Positions 52,964 through 63,988 of a stretch of DNA of 64,000 nucleotides are shown here, one piece after another; position 1 is the stretch's first letter; every line of letters begins with the position of its first letter. The stretch is from Schistocerca nitens. Taxonomy: Eukaryota > Arthropoda > Insecta > Orthoptera > Acrididae. Below the pieces are notes generated by a model, which saw nothing but the letters and a program-made list of their open reading frames with translations, had not been told where the DNA came from and did not search any database. The stretch spans positions 710,851,202 to 710,915,201 of the forward strand of contig NC_064617.1 in assembly GCF_023898315.1 (NCBI RefSeq), in the 5' to 3' direction. A program made the position numbers and the translations under genes.

Positions 52964-53723
52964 TGAAAGGTGGCTACACTGAGCCACAGCGCCAGAGATC
53001 GCGCTAGAGAGTATTGTTCCGCCGCCTCCACTGGCAGTGATTATTGAGATGTCGTAGTGGGCAGTGGTTGTTGAGAACTCGTAGTAGTCAGTGCTTGTTA
53101 AGAACTCGTAGCAGAGAGTGTTTGTTGAGATGTGCTAGTAGGGAGTGCTTGCTGAGATGTGATACTGAAAAGTTCTTGTTGAGATGTGGTAATAGCGAGT
53201 CGGTGTGGAGATATATTGTAATGATTAGAGTGATTTTGGTCAATATATGAAGGTAACGAAACTTGATTTATTTTTCATTATTTAATGTCGTAAATAATGC
53301 TTCATTACAGGTTCAGTCAACAAAGCATCTGGCTTGTGTTCTGGGATTAGAGTGTAATTCTGGTTCTCTTGAGTAATTATGGTATTTTTATTTTCTTTAA
53401 TTAATTCAGTATAAATGATATTTAAAATTTCTTGTGTTATTGAAGAAGAACCGTGCCAGATGCGTACGTTGAGTCATACTTCCACACACAGAACAGTTAC
53501 ACTTGTGCTTTGGTTTCGTAGGTTTTATAGTTGCTGGGGACTTAATTAATTAATTGTGTTAATGAAAATTTCCATTTCATTCTTTGTTATTGTTCTATGC
53601 AGTCAGATAGCGTAATAATACTAGTCAGGGCCAACCGTTTACGAGACTTCGTAATCGAACAGACAGCTACCGAATCAAAAAATTAAAATTATTGGCATTT
53701 TATTTTAATTAAGCCCCCATGCA
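52964..53723 (+). repeat. 3' LTR of element X
   Basis: 760 bp, TGAAAGGTGGCTACACTGAG to AAGCCCCCATGCA. It is close to identical with the 5' LTR at 44714-45467, including the tandem ~30-bp units. The host gypsy sequence resumes at 53724. Confidence 0.93.
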
Positions 53724-53727
53724 ACAG

Positions 53728-54530
53728 GTTACATCTGTTGTCCCTCAATGGATTAATTACCTTGATGATATCGTTGTGATAGGTGCTACCACGAAGGATC
53801 ATGTCCATAAATCTCTGTTCTTTGTTTACCATTCTACAGGCCACGTGCCTCACATGTAATGTCACCAAGTCTCATTTCTTCCCGCCTCCTGTTGTTTATT
53901 TGGGTCACGAAATTTCTCATCAGGGCATACATCCCTTGGAATAACATTTCACTCTCATTAGGACTTTGTCCCATCGATCTAATCTACAAGAATTTCAGGC
54001 AGTCCTTAACAGGATGGCATACTATCACAAGTTTATTCCCATGGTGGCAATTATCGCCCACCTCTTGCCCTGTTGCTGCAGAAACATGTTCCTTTTTTTG
54101 GTCTGCTGCTTATGGGCGTGCTTTTGTGCAGGTTTAGGATTGTCTTGCTCCATTCTGTGTCTCACAGTCTTTCAATCTGGTAAGAATCTGGTTCTGGCCA
54201 TGGATATGTTTGAGTTATGGAGGGAGCAAACAGCGCTCACTGCCATTCATATGGCTGTGAACGACCTACTGCCTTTGCATTGAAAATGCTCAACTCGCTT
54301 CAGCAACATTATTCTCAGGTGGAAAAAGAAGCTCTTGCTGTTGTTTATGCCTTAAAAATATTTCATATGTTCTTGTATGGTGCAAAAATTCATTTAATTA
54401 TCGACGAAAACCCTTGGTTTTCCTCTCCAACCCAACAGCGTTCTTACCAGACAAAACCACTCATCATCGTCAGTGCCATAGGCTCTGTTCTTATCCTGGT
54501 ACGATTACAATATTCATTTTCGTAACATGT
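53728..54530 (+). pseudogene. Element H reverse transcriptase end and RNase H
   Basis: QVTSVVPQWINYLDDIVVIG holds the YLDD box near 53757. Shifted frames give a GHVPHM-CHQVSFLP region, GHEISHQGIHPL (near 53910), LQEFQAVLNRMAYYHKFIPM (53985-54045; RT thumb) and, near 54290-54420, KMLNSLQQHYSQVEKEALAV then VYALKIFHMFLYG, the RNase H Glu block. The first RNase H Asp region reads NLVLAMDMFELW, with Asp in altered context. Multiple frameshifts and stops. Confidence 0.82.
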
Positions 54531-55275
54531 GTGGATGCTCTGTCCAAGCTTTCCATGGGTCCCGACCCCTCGTTTGACCAGATGGAACTTCCTTGTTATC
54601 AACTGGATATGGAGGAAGGGATGACTTCCCCATCACCATTTCTCATACTGCTTCTGCTATGGCTGTAAATCTGATACTCCAGTGTGACCCAACCATCTGC
54701 TGGGCTGGGCTTCAGGCTCGCTTCAGACTTTTATATGCTGCACCATCATGCCTCTCCCTATTAGATGGTGTCGTTCTCCTGTTGATGGAAAACATTACTC
54801 TCCGCGTTGTGCTTACAGCAGCTCTGTTGCGGGAATCTCTCGCACAAAACTGTTGGTGTGCCACCATGTGTATTGGCCAGGCATAGATTGGGAAGTGGAA
54901 CCCCTTGTTGCAGCCTGCTGCATGTGTTTGGGCTCAGCAGGTGGTGGCACGCACGGTTCTTTCACCATGACCAGCACCTACCCAACCTTGGAAGGAGTTT
55001 ATATTGATTCTGCTGGTCCTTTTTAGATATTTTTGGTTATTGGCCATTGATGCTTTTTCTCCTTTTCTTTATATTGTTTTTTGTCCTTCTGTGACAGCAG
55101 ATGCAATTGTCAAGGCACTGTCAAAGATATTCTATGTAGAAGGCTTGTCTTGCACCATGGTTTTGAACAATGATCCTCAGTTCATGGTGCAACCTTTCAA
55201 GAAGTTATGTACACACAATGGCTTTCACCATGTCACAGCACCTCCCATCTGACCACAGTCGAATGGCAAGGTTTG
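54531..55275 (+). pseudogene. Element H integrase, 5' part, degenerate
   Basis: Near 54540 a VDALSKLSMGPDPSFDQ stretch is the RNase H-integrase linker. HHVYWPGIDWEVEPLVAACC (near 54860) is the zinc-binding region. LEGVYIDSAGPF (near 54990) holds the first Asp. LLAIDAFSPFLYIVFCPSVT then AIVKALSKIFYVEGL is the core; the second Asp block reads MVLNNDPQFMVQPFKKL, with Asp shifted to Asn in SDNGPQF context. The PPI-PQSNGKV block near 55250 has a stop, and LINE-B2 cuts the gene there. Confidence 0.82.
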
Positions 55276-55402
55276 ATTAGATTAGATTACATTAGTTTTT
55301 CGTTCCATAGATCCGTGGTGAGGAGATCCTCGTGGATGTGGAACATGTCAATTTTTTTTAAGCTGAAATAACAATACTAATAGTATGAATATATACAATA
55401 CA

Positions 55403-55915
55403 TCATTTGTTTCTATTAAAACATTCGTCAATGGAGTAGAAGGAGTTGGCCACTAGAAAGTCTTTCAGGCTCCTTTTAAACTGATCTTTATTTGTAACTA
55501 AATTTTTTATGTTTACTGGCAAATTATTGAAGATGTGTGTTCCTGAGTAGTGGACCCCTTTTTGAACTAAAGTAAGTGCTTTTAAGTCCTTGTGCAGATC
55601 ATTTTTGTTCCTGGTATTGTATGTATGAACTGAGCTGTTTGTTGGAAAAAGAGATATATTATTTAGGTCAAATTTCATTAATGAGTAAATATACTAAGAG
55701 GCAGTAGTTAGTATACCCAGCTCTTTGAAGAGGTTTCTACAGGACGTCCGTGAATTTACTCCACAAATAATATGTATTACACGCTTTTGGACTCTGAAAA
55801 CTTTTGTTTGACTTGAAGAGTTACCCCAAAATATTATACCATATGACATTATGGAATGAAAGTAGGCAAAGTATGTAAGCTTTTTCATTTTTATATCGCC
55901 TATGTCTGCTAACAC
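55403..55915 (-). pseudogene. LINE-B2 C-terminal domain
   Basis: Two minus frames: 55694-55915 with LTYFAYFHSIMSYGIIFWGN then FRVQKRVIHIICGVNSRTSC, and 55403-55678 with SSVHTYNTRNKNDLHKDLKA, LVQKGVHYSGTHIFNNLPVN and RSLKDFLVANSFYSIDECF. A stop or shift separates them near 55,685. Confidence 0.82.
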
Positions 55916-56536
55916 TCAAATTGCAAATACAGATTTGTTAAGGCGTTTCTGCAGTTGTGTGGTGTGCTCTTCCCAACTGAATTTATTATCAAGTTGTAAT
56001 CCCAGGAATTTAAGACTGTCAACCTCTTCTATCTGCTCTTCTCTGTATTTTATGCATATGCTGGGTGGAAACCTCTTACAGGTTCTGAATTGCATATAGT
56101 GAGTCTTTTCGAAGTTTAATGTCAGTGAGTTGGCTTTAAACCATTTATTAATATCCATGAAAATATCATTAGCAGATCTTTCTAGAACTACACTTGACAT
56201 ACTATTTATTGCAATACTTGTGCCATCTGCAAACAAAACGAACTCTGCTTCTGGCAGTGTAACTGATGAGAGATCATTAATGTACACAAGAAAAAGCAAT
56301 GGCCCTAAGATGGATCCTTGTGGGACACCACATGTAATTTCTTCCCATTCTGATGATGACTGATGACTTAATTCACTAGTCCCTTGCACTGACACCCCTT
56401 GTTTCTTGTTAGTGAGGTATGACTTGAACCATTTTGCAGCACAGCCCACGACACAATAGAATTCTAATTTACTTAAAAAAAGGTTAAACACTTTGTTCAA
56501 ATGTTTAAGACACAGATGCACAATTACACAGAACAT
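55916..56536 (-). pseudogene. LINE-B2 reverse transcriptase, partial and inactivated
   Basis: A 206-codon minus frame starts just inside motif A, which reads HLNKVFNLFLSKLEFY where related elements have DLSKAFD: both Asp are changed. AAKWFKSYLTNKKQGV, GVPQGSILGPLLFLVYINDL (motif B, intact) and FVLFADGTSIAINS follow; the motif C box is FADG, losing the second Asp. INKWFKANSLTLNFEKTHYM and LKFLGLQLDNKFSWEEHTTQ complete the RT. The frame is otherwise open, so decay is recent or mild. Confidence 0.85.
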
Positions 56537-56560
56537 TTCCCAGCAGAGTAGATTCCGTCA

Positions 56561-57137
56561 GTTTTTTTAAGCTCATGGAGAACGACATCAATTGGGCCCA
56601 AGAGTCCTGCCAAGCTCTTGCATGGCTGTCATCATTGTCTGTACTTATGCCCCTCATCATGGACTCCAATGTCCAGATGGCGCCTGCCATCCTGTAACAA
56701 TTCTTGCTCCAGTTGTCCCAGGATCTGCATGCAAAAGGGATGCCCCGTCCCAGTCACTTTCGTCCATAAGCGCCAGTCCTAGTAAATAAAGAACTTCTCG
56801 TGCCATTTGCTGTTGCTGCCAAAGCTGCCATGGATGTTCTGCAGACACAGTATTGTGTACAGTGACACTTGCACCTTCCCTCCACAATGAGGTGGAGTGT
56901 AGTAACCTCACAGTAACCATAGCAGATGTGAACCAGGCCACTGCAGCAACCATAGTGTGCACTGACATTCAAACGGTGCACCCACAGCTACCCAATGTGG
57001 CTGCCAGAGGCAACCCACTCACTGACCATAGTCACCTGTTCTGCCATGTATGTACAGCAATATTCCAGTGGTGGCAGACAGGGAAGCATCTTTATACGGT
57101 CATAAACAGGCCTCCAAGTTCTGAGTTGCTAAATATA
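56561..57137 (+). pseudogene. Element H integrase C-terminal region, degenerate
   Basis: KLMENDINWAQESCQALAW then SLSVLMPLIM is the end of the integrase core helix region; later stretches such as HPVTILAPVVPGSACKRDAP and VLQTQYCVQ are in mixed frames with many stops. The region runs to the putative 3' LTR start, where the DD41D element is inserted. Confidence 0.55.
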
Positions 57138-57906
57138 CAGGGTGTTACAAAAAGGTACGGCCAAACTTTCAGAAAACATTCCTCACACACAAATAAAGAA
57201 AAGATGTTATGTGGACATGTGTCCGGAAACGCTTAATTTCCATGTTAGAGCTCATTTTAGTTTCATCCACCTATGCTCAATGGAGCACGTTATCATGATT
57301 TCATACGGGATACTATACCTGTGCTGCTAGAACATGTGCCTTTACAAGTACGACACAACATGTGGTTCATGCACAATGGAGCTCCTGCACATTTCAGTCG
57401 AAGTGTTCGTACGCGTCTCAACAACAGATTCGGTGACCGATGGATTGGTAGAGGCGGACCAATTCTATGGCCTCCATGCTCTCCTGGCCTCAACCCTCTT
57501 GACTTTCATTTATGGGGGCATTTGAAAGCTCTTGTCTACGCAACCCCGGTACCAAATGTAGAGACTCTTCGTGCTCGTATTGTGGACGGCTGTGGTACAA
57601 TAGGCCATTCTCCAGGGCTGCATCAGCGCATCAGGGATTCCATGCGACGGAGGGTGGATGCATTTATCCTCGGTAACGGAGGACATTTTGAACATTTCCT
57701 GTAACAAAGTGTTTGAAGTCATGCTGGTACGTTCTGTTGTTGTGTGTTTCCATTCCATGACTAATGTGATTTGAAGAGAAGTAATAAAATGAGCTCTAAC
57801 ATGGAAAGCAAGCGTTTCCAGACACATGTCCACATAACATATTTTCATTCTTAGTGTGTGAGGAATGTTTCCTGAAAGTTTGGCCGTACCTTTTTGTAAC
57901 ACCCTG
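57138..57906 (+). mobile_element. DD41D-type mariner relative, internally deleted (769 bp), long TIRs
   Basis: Near-perfect ~122-bp terminal inverted repeats: 57138-57260 starting CAGGGTGTTACAAAAAGGTA and 57785-57906 ending in its complement. TA precedes the left end; the right flank reads CA, a one-base change. Between the arms only the C-terminal half of the transposase remains, so the element is non-autonomous. It sits at or in the putative 3' LTR of element H. Confidence 0.9.
57273..57704 (+). pseudogene. Transposase C-terminal half, DD41D spacing, catalytic Asp to Asn
   Basis: The frame opens in LNGARYHDFIRDTIPVLL and continues with VRHNMWFMHNGAPAHFSRSV, FGDRWIGRGGPILWPPCSPG then LNPLDFHLWGHLKALVYATP. 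The second catalytic Asp (MHDGAPAHF in relatives) is Asn here. From that position to the final Asp in PLDF there are 41 residues, the spacing of the DD41D (rosa/Visitor-like) group. SPDL is SPGL. The protein ends GGHFEHFL just before the right TIR. The N-terminal DNA-binding half is deleted, so it cannot act. Confidence 0.85.
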
Positions 57907-57907
57907 C

Positions 57908-58017
57908 ATTTGTTACTCATAACTACACCAAGTGTATTCTTGCTGTCACTCCATTACCTTATAAACTATAACTGTTTTATGACCATGTGTTTTCTTGTAT
58001 TCCTAGTTAGAACACTC
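57908..58017 (+). repeat. Putative 3' LTR of element H
   Basis: TTTGTTACTCATAACTACAC then AGTGTATTCTTGCTGTCACT and TTATGACCATGTGTTTTCTT match 42713-42800 with moderate divergence. It marks the 3' end of element H. Confidence 0.5.
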
Positions 58018-58084
58018 ACTGGCAGGCATGCCATGTCAAGAAATGTCAAAACATTCCACACTGCCTTTCATATTGCAGCTCTCC

Positions 58085-58990
58085 CATTGGTCATCACATA
58101 ATGTGATGACACCATCAAGGTTTCTCGGGAACAAAGTTTTAACCACTGACGTCGCCACCATAGACGATCATGTGACCCCCAAGCTCATTTCCTCTTGATA
58201 CACAGCTTTGCTCTCATTCTCTACACTTTATTTCATCATGCTTTCATTAGCTCTTGGTCAAGGTAAAAATTTATTCTATGTCTTTGTTATTTGTTATAGA
58301 TCAAAACAGTTGAGGACAGCCATGTAAGTTGAGACTGTGTGACTTGAATCAACGTGATATGACATGATGTGACTAACAGTGTGAATACACCCAGATGTGA
58401 CAGTGCCATGACAGTTAATCTGAATTTGTCTTTACTTTACTTTAGTTGATTCAAATTGTAATTCTGTGACATGTCCAGCATCATTGACAAAAAATGTATA
58501 TGGATGAATAAAACTATTACTACTACTATTTTACTAGCAGTAAGTCATAATAAAAATGACGAATCTTTAAAGGCCAATTCATCCTGGCTGTTAGCCTGTC
58601 ATGTCATGGCACCATTAAGCAGGATGCATTCATAATGTCTGTTCATAATGTCACATCAAGGCAATTAAAGTCATGTGATCTGAACTTGCATGGTTGCCCT
58701 CCACTGTTTTCAATCTGTAACAAGTAACCGAAAAAAACAAAGAACAATCTGTAGCAAATAAACAAAAATAACAAAGAATGAATAGCAATGACATAAAATA
58801 ACAACTGATATCAACCTCTGCATAATGAATCCATGAAGAAAAGAAGTATAGAGGATGAGAGCATGGCTACGTATCAGCAAGAAATGTCAAATAAGCTTGG
58901 GGGGTCATGTGATCAAAAATAGATAGTTACATTAGCTGTCAAACCTTTGTTCCTGAGAAACCTTGATAGTGCTGGCTGTGACATGATCGT
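58085..58990. mobile_element. Second large fold-back element (~0.9 kb)
   Basis: The outer arms pair ATCAAGGTTTCTCGGGAACA (left, near 58111) with the complement of TGTTCCTGAGAAACCTTGAT (right, near 58951). Inner blocks such as GATCATGTGACCCCCAAGCT recur inverted (58168 against 58893-58912), as do the CTCTCATTCTCTAC block and the GTTATTTGTTA block. Arms are ~350 bp each with a loop near 58,450-58,600. No coding capacity. Confidence 0.82.
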
Positions 58991-60079
58991 GTGTTATCGT
59001 AATACACAAGTTTAACCTTAACAGGAATCATCAAAAGCTCATACATAACCGGGGCAGATGGGTCCCCGTGAGCCACCTTTTTCATTTTGTTTCCTCAGGC
59101 CACCTGCATGGAATATATTGAAAGTATTTTAGATCAAAGTTTGTTAAATTTGATGAGAATAGCTATAAATTGTTAAAGACAAAAATCATACGTTTGAAAA
59201 GTATTTAAAATAGATATCACATATACTGAAGCTTTTTCTTAGGTTTCTCTCACTGACCATATTAATCCATTTTGGCTATAGTAACCATTCCCACTATTTT
59301 ATTCCCCATCTGACTCGTCAAATTCAGCTCATTCTGTTCCTCTATCAGAAATACTCACACCTCACCTGGATGGTGTTGCTACATTACTGTTGTCTACATC
59401 CTGGTCACTTTCTGACTTGTGTTCATTTTCAGTTGTGAATTCGCTTTCACGATCATTAATATCACATGTAATTCCTTTAAAGTGTTTGCTAAAAATCAGG
59501 GAAACAAGGGCCATTTACAGACATTTTCTCAGCTGCCTCTAATCTGCCCATTGAAATCTAAAATAATTTGGTTAGAATGTTCTACTATGTTATTTAAAAA
59601 CTAAATAATCTTAAATAAGTCATAAGAATAGATAATTATGTTATTAGCAATCTGTACTCATTAAAAATCTGAAAACAGAAAACTTACTTAATTGGAGGAG
59701 CCGGACCCTCAGGTAGGTCTACATTCCCGAAAACTGTCAGTGATGTAAAAGTCTTCAACAGTGAACAACGTACTGATCCTAACGATCAACTATGATACCC
59801 CCGGGGTCTATGATTTACGGGTCCTCTTGACACGGACTGCTTCAATTAAGGGATAAATAACCACAAAATGTGGCATATTAACATCGAAAACAGTGAAAAC
59901 AACATGTCAGTTGTTCGGTTATCTCGCGTTCTGTTCCGTTAGTTCCAATGTAAATGCCTATTCGCGGGTACAAAGTACTTGCGAGTCCTTGTGCACTGTT
60001 CACGCGAGTGCGTATTCATTTTTAATCGTTTGTCATCACCTCGGTGTAAAGAGGGCTTAGCTATGCCAAAAATTATGTT
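58991..60079. other. No recognised gene
   Basis: AT-rich; short frames only (59419-59604 among them). A GC-richer stretch near 59,690-59,850 has no identifiable motif. Confidence 0.5.
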
Positions 60080-60200
60080 GACACAGTGGAAACGAAATGT
60101 GTTAGCAGTAGTACTACATGTAATTAATTCATCCACGAATAACTTCTACAAATGATACAGGATTTGCCAGTTTAATACTAGAACAGTCTTTTCAGGAAAC
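60080..60200 (+). repeat. Dispersed repeat, copy 2 (partner at 29420)
   Basis: GGAAACGAAATGTGTTAGCA then TAATTAATTCATCCACGAAT and TCTACAAATGATACAGGAT align with 29420-29540 in order. Confidence 0.55.
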
Positions 60201-63200
60201 TTTATCAGAAGGAAGGTCTGATTTGTGGGACATGCGATACGACATCCAGCCATTGATATAGTCTAATGATAGACTGTGGTTGTGGTATACCGTAGTAGAT
60301 GTGCAGCGTGTAGAGATGAAAAGACAATGAAAAAGGTGATGACAAAAAATAGAACCAGAGAGGACTGAAACGTACTTTATTAGTCTTATTCCTTAATTTA
60401 AAAGCAACTAAAGTTGTCGATGTAGTGCTCCAGTTTTAATTCTGCTAACTGTTTAAAATAACACGGTAGAATTTTTAAGCCTATACCTGGTATTAAAATA
60501 AGCACGCTCATTTTCGTTTCTCGTACATTCGAAGCCAAACTTTTGCAGCTACGGTTGGTACGCAGAGATTTGCGTCATAGCTTTGTTTAGCATATTGGCA
60601 TCATTGTTTGTTGCGATAGTCTTTTGCAAAATGTGCGGCGAAGTAGTGTAGTAGTGTGTGCGTAGTATGGCAGTAAATAGTAATTAAAGGTTCGTAATCA
60701 GTAATAACTAGTTGATATCATTATGTAATAGCTCTGAATGCTTTAAATGAAACAATTTGTGATACGTGTTTCGTCATACGGGAGAGACCGGAACACGATT
60801 GTGATCAGCTGTTGTGCGCAGTCTCGTATCGCAGTTTCGTGCTCCGAAAAATAAGAATACAAAAATTTAAAACTGTGACATAATTGTTCAGTCGTTGATG
60901 AACATTTAATAGTGTAGAAGGATTCAAGCCGTGAGCCGCACAGACCGGAGTGCCTCCTCCCTGAATAAATTGCCCGTGTTTTTAACTCTGGTTCGTAGTA
61001 GTGAAGTTTCACAATAACAAGCCCCTTGTTTTGAAAATGTAATGAAATGTAGGCGAATGACAAATTACCCCAAGTGAAATGCGGAGAATGTCAGAAAAAT
61101 TGGGAACTTAAGAAAGCCACCACTTTACGTAGAAGCTGCATTGCAGTGTGCTATTCTTAGATACCGGTGCATTTGATGTGAAAATTTATTTCGTTGTGTT
61201 ACTGTAAATTTTCACAGAGGGGAAGTAAATAATTGTCCTTTTAAATCTTTCCAGATGGAGCGAAGTCATAGACATAATAATGATGCAATTAAAAAGAGCC
61301 CTGATAACAATTATACAATATGTGCAGATAAGATTTGTTTAAAATAATAGAAAAATGTTGAAACAAAAAAAAATGCAATTAAATGTTGCTGGCGGTTTTA
61401 GTCATCGAAAATATCAGAGTTCCCAAATATTTAACATAGGCTAGATAAGTTAAATTCAAAATACTTTATAGTAGCTTGAAGGAGTTTAATTTTGCCTCTC
61501 CTCAGAAGTTACTACAGCTTTTGACCTGTGACCACACCTAATTCTTTTTAATTGTTTGTTTTCATTGTGTTATGACAAAAAATTATATAATATTATCAAG
61601 TAATGTGTTGACAAATAAACAAAGAAATCAGACAAAGCTGATAGTAGTGTATTATATGTATGGTGATGAAAAGCACAAGAATCATTTGAATTGACCCACA
61701 CCAGTAGAGATTAATCATAATATTCAGTCAAATGAACTTACTGTGAATTTAGTGAGGTAGTGTGGAGTAGAACAACTCTTGAAATGAAATTTTTGTGGGG
61801 TTGTAGATCAGTTAGTGAAGTTATAGCAGTGTGTGATTTGCAGGGGGGGATTCCCCCCCCCCCTCTGCATCAGACCATCCCCTCCTCTTGTTTTAGTTTA
61901 TGCGTCCCAACCTGGGATGTTTATTTCCCACACACTGGAGTAAAACTTTACATATAATTTAAATTTGTGGAGCCGAACACTGAAAGTTTTTAATAAGTCT
62001 TATTATTAATACTATTAATATGTTTCAGTTTTCTATCATCAGAATAAGTACAGCTCTTCACAAATGTGCCTCTACTTTTTGAATTCCCCTCATATACCTG
62101 TATGTAGATGATTTTGTAAATAAGCTTTACCTATAATGCACTTTTAAAGATATAACAACGGATGGCTTTTCTGATAGTGCATACGCGTGAATAGTGAGTT
62201 TCGACATTAACATCTATTTATAAGTAGCTGTTTAACCATGCGTAATGCCACGGTCCAAGCTAGTAACATACATAATTCTAATAGCCCCCGAAGACATCCC
62301 CCCCACTGGTAAAAGCACAAATCGCACCCGGAGTTATAGTATAGCTATCTCTGTGTGTGTGGTATCGTACTAGCCATTATTGTGACTGATGCTTTTATTT
62401 TTCCCATAATCTAATAATTGTTTTCAGAAGTGATGATGGAAAATCATTCATCTTGCTTTTTAAAACTGTGGTGTTGTTCTGTTCTATATCTCTACCAGGA
62501 TATGTTTAATGTGCCTCTGTGGCAACATCAGATATATTGCTGCTGCATTTATTTAATATATGACATTTGAAACCTTGACCAGTTATGTTGTGATCCAAAA
62601 GTACACCACACATTTATTATGTTGTGCTTTTAGGCGTGTAGTCTTTGCACATGATTTGGCTAAATTGGTTCATACCAGAAGCAAGCAAAATATGTAATGT
62701 AATCAGTCTGCATTGCCAGATAAACTGACAATGTAGTATTCTTGTGATATATGTTGCCAATTATACAGAATGGCAAATGAAAGAAGTTTCTGTGGTGAAA
62801 GCTGTGAACTATGTTCTACGCTGGGATATCTTTTGATACCACAGCTAAAGGAATTATTATGGTAAGACTTTCTTACTAAAAGATGGATCAAAAGTTGCCA
62901 TGTAGGCCTACCCTAAAGCATTATGAACTGAAGGAACATCTAATGCTGCTGAAATTAAAAATATGCTCAGTAATAAACATTTCCAGTATTTTATGAAATT
63001 GAGTCAGTTTAACATATGGCTGTGCAGTGTAATTTGGAATGCTTGTAACTCGCATAAACACAAAAGATTTTGGCAGCAGCCGCTGTCTGTAAAATTTTTT
63101 TATATTCAAGCCACTCGATGTTGAAGCCTAAACTATAGATTCTGAAGATCTTAACCATATTAATCATCAGGAGCTACTTGATTGCCAGGACCAATGTCTG

Positions 63201-63370
63201 TCTCTTATATAGTAATTCCTTTCACAATGTTGTTGGAGCGGTATCACCTAGGATGGGATTTGCATGCACAAATCTTAGAAATGAACTGAAAGAAGAGAAA
63301 GTAGAGACACCAGCTGTATGTCCTCAGGTCAGAATCAGGTGTCAGAGGAGAATGGCAGACAGCTCCATAG
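60201..63370. other. No recognised gene
   Basis: A minus frame at 60743-61063 (106 codons) is the longest but has no motif I recognise and lies in ordinary-composition DNA. A G/C homopolymer pair (GGGGGGG then a run of 11 C) lies at 61843-61862. Otherwise nothing is seen. Confidence 0.45.
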
Positions 63371-63373
63371 TTT

Positions 63374-63988
63374 GTACGGGTCGACAGAAGCGTCCGATCC
63401 AACGCGTTGGCTTTGACCCGTGACGTAAGGGTGTTGTTGTGTGTGACGTCATGACGGCACGGAGTTTGGTTTGAGTGTGGCTGTCTCCAGTTCCGTTTTA
63501 TCTTATTTTATTTACTTTTCTGATCTGTTCGTTCTATCTCGTGAGATTTTTTTTTTAATTTAAAAACACTTATTACTTATTTTAATTATCTGTTTCCTCG
63601 AATTTCTGTTTTAGTTTATTATATTTATCTTTCTGATCTGTTCGTTCTATCCCGTGAGATTTTTTTTTAAAAAAGACAAAAAACACTAATCAGCTACTGA
63701 AGCATCTTTATCTTCTATGGGTTGCAGGGGTTACGACCCCTGGGGAGGTGGGTGGGTATTCATGCATGGCTGTCTTCACTTACGCGTTGTAGCTACGCAA
63801 GGCGTCTAAATTTGTTTATATTTAGTTTGCTCCCCACCCAAAACACCCCATTTCCCGCGCTTGTCACGTTAGTGTCATTATGCTTCTTGTGGAAAGTGTG
63901 TGTGTTTGTTTTTGTTTCCACCATATTTGTGACGTCATGGGTCAAAGCAGACGGGTGGGATCGGACGCTTCCGTATTTCCGTTTGTAC
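63374..63988. mobile_element. MITE with ~50-bp inverted ends and CRE-like motifs (~615 bp)
   Basis: The left end reads GAAGCGTCCGATCCAACGCG then GGCTTTGACCCGTGACG; the right end, complemented, reads GAAGCGTCCGATCCCACCCG then TGCTTTGACCCATGACG, with GTAC near each outer edge. No transposase is present. TGACGTCA occurs near 63446 and near 63930. An internal duplication (CTGATCTGTTCGTTCTATCY then GTGAGATTTTTTTTT) lies at 63521-63560 and 63632-63670. The target duplication was not resolved. Confidence 0.75.

Larger units (their letters stand above)
44714..53723 (+). mobile_element. LTR retrotransposon X (9.0 kb), inserted in element H
   Basis: Two near-identical LTRs (44714-45467 and 52964-53723) both start TGAAA and end CATGCA. 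ACAG flanks the element at 44710-44713 and 53724-53727, a 4-bp target duplication. A primer-binding-like TGGCGACCGCT lies at 45470 and a purine-rich tract directly before the 3' LTR. Inside are gag (45789), a shortened pol with RT and integrase pieces (47488-49098) and a 3.9-kb non-coding 3' region. The protease and much of RT and RNase H are deleted. A SINE sits in the integrase. Confidence 0.93.
55276..56560 (-). mobile_element. LINE-B copy 2 in the H integrase, 5'-truncated
   Basis: The 3' end (low coordinate) has the tail TGATTAGATTAGATTACATT on the + strand. Coding sequence runs on the minus strand to about 56540 and is truncated in RT motif A. It separates PQSNGKV from KLMENDIN of the H integrase. 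The coding end matches LINE-B1 and LINE-D blocks, but the tail differs from the TTTATT tail of LINE-B1, so it is a sister family. Confidence 0.82.
42696..58017 (+). mobile_element. Gypsy element H with short putative LTRs, split by X, LINE-B2 and a DD41D element
   Basis: A ~115-bp stretch at 42696-42812 recurs at about 57908-58017 (shared AGTGTATTCTTG, GTCACTCCAT, TTATGACCATGTGTTT), consistent with short LTRs. A primer-binding-like TGGTGACGAATG follows at 42814. The order gag, protease, RT, RNase H, integrase is kept over 15.3 kb. About 11 kb is later insertion: X (44714-53723), LINE-B2 (~55276-56560) and the DD41D element (57138-57906). Coding parts are degenerate. Confidence 0.75.

Noticed and set aside
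60743-61063. 106-codon minus-strand frame as a host exon
   Set aside because: There is no recognisable motif, no splice evidence and no codon-use contrast with the flanks.
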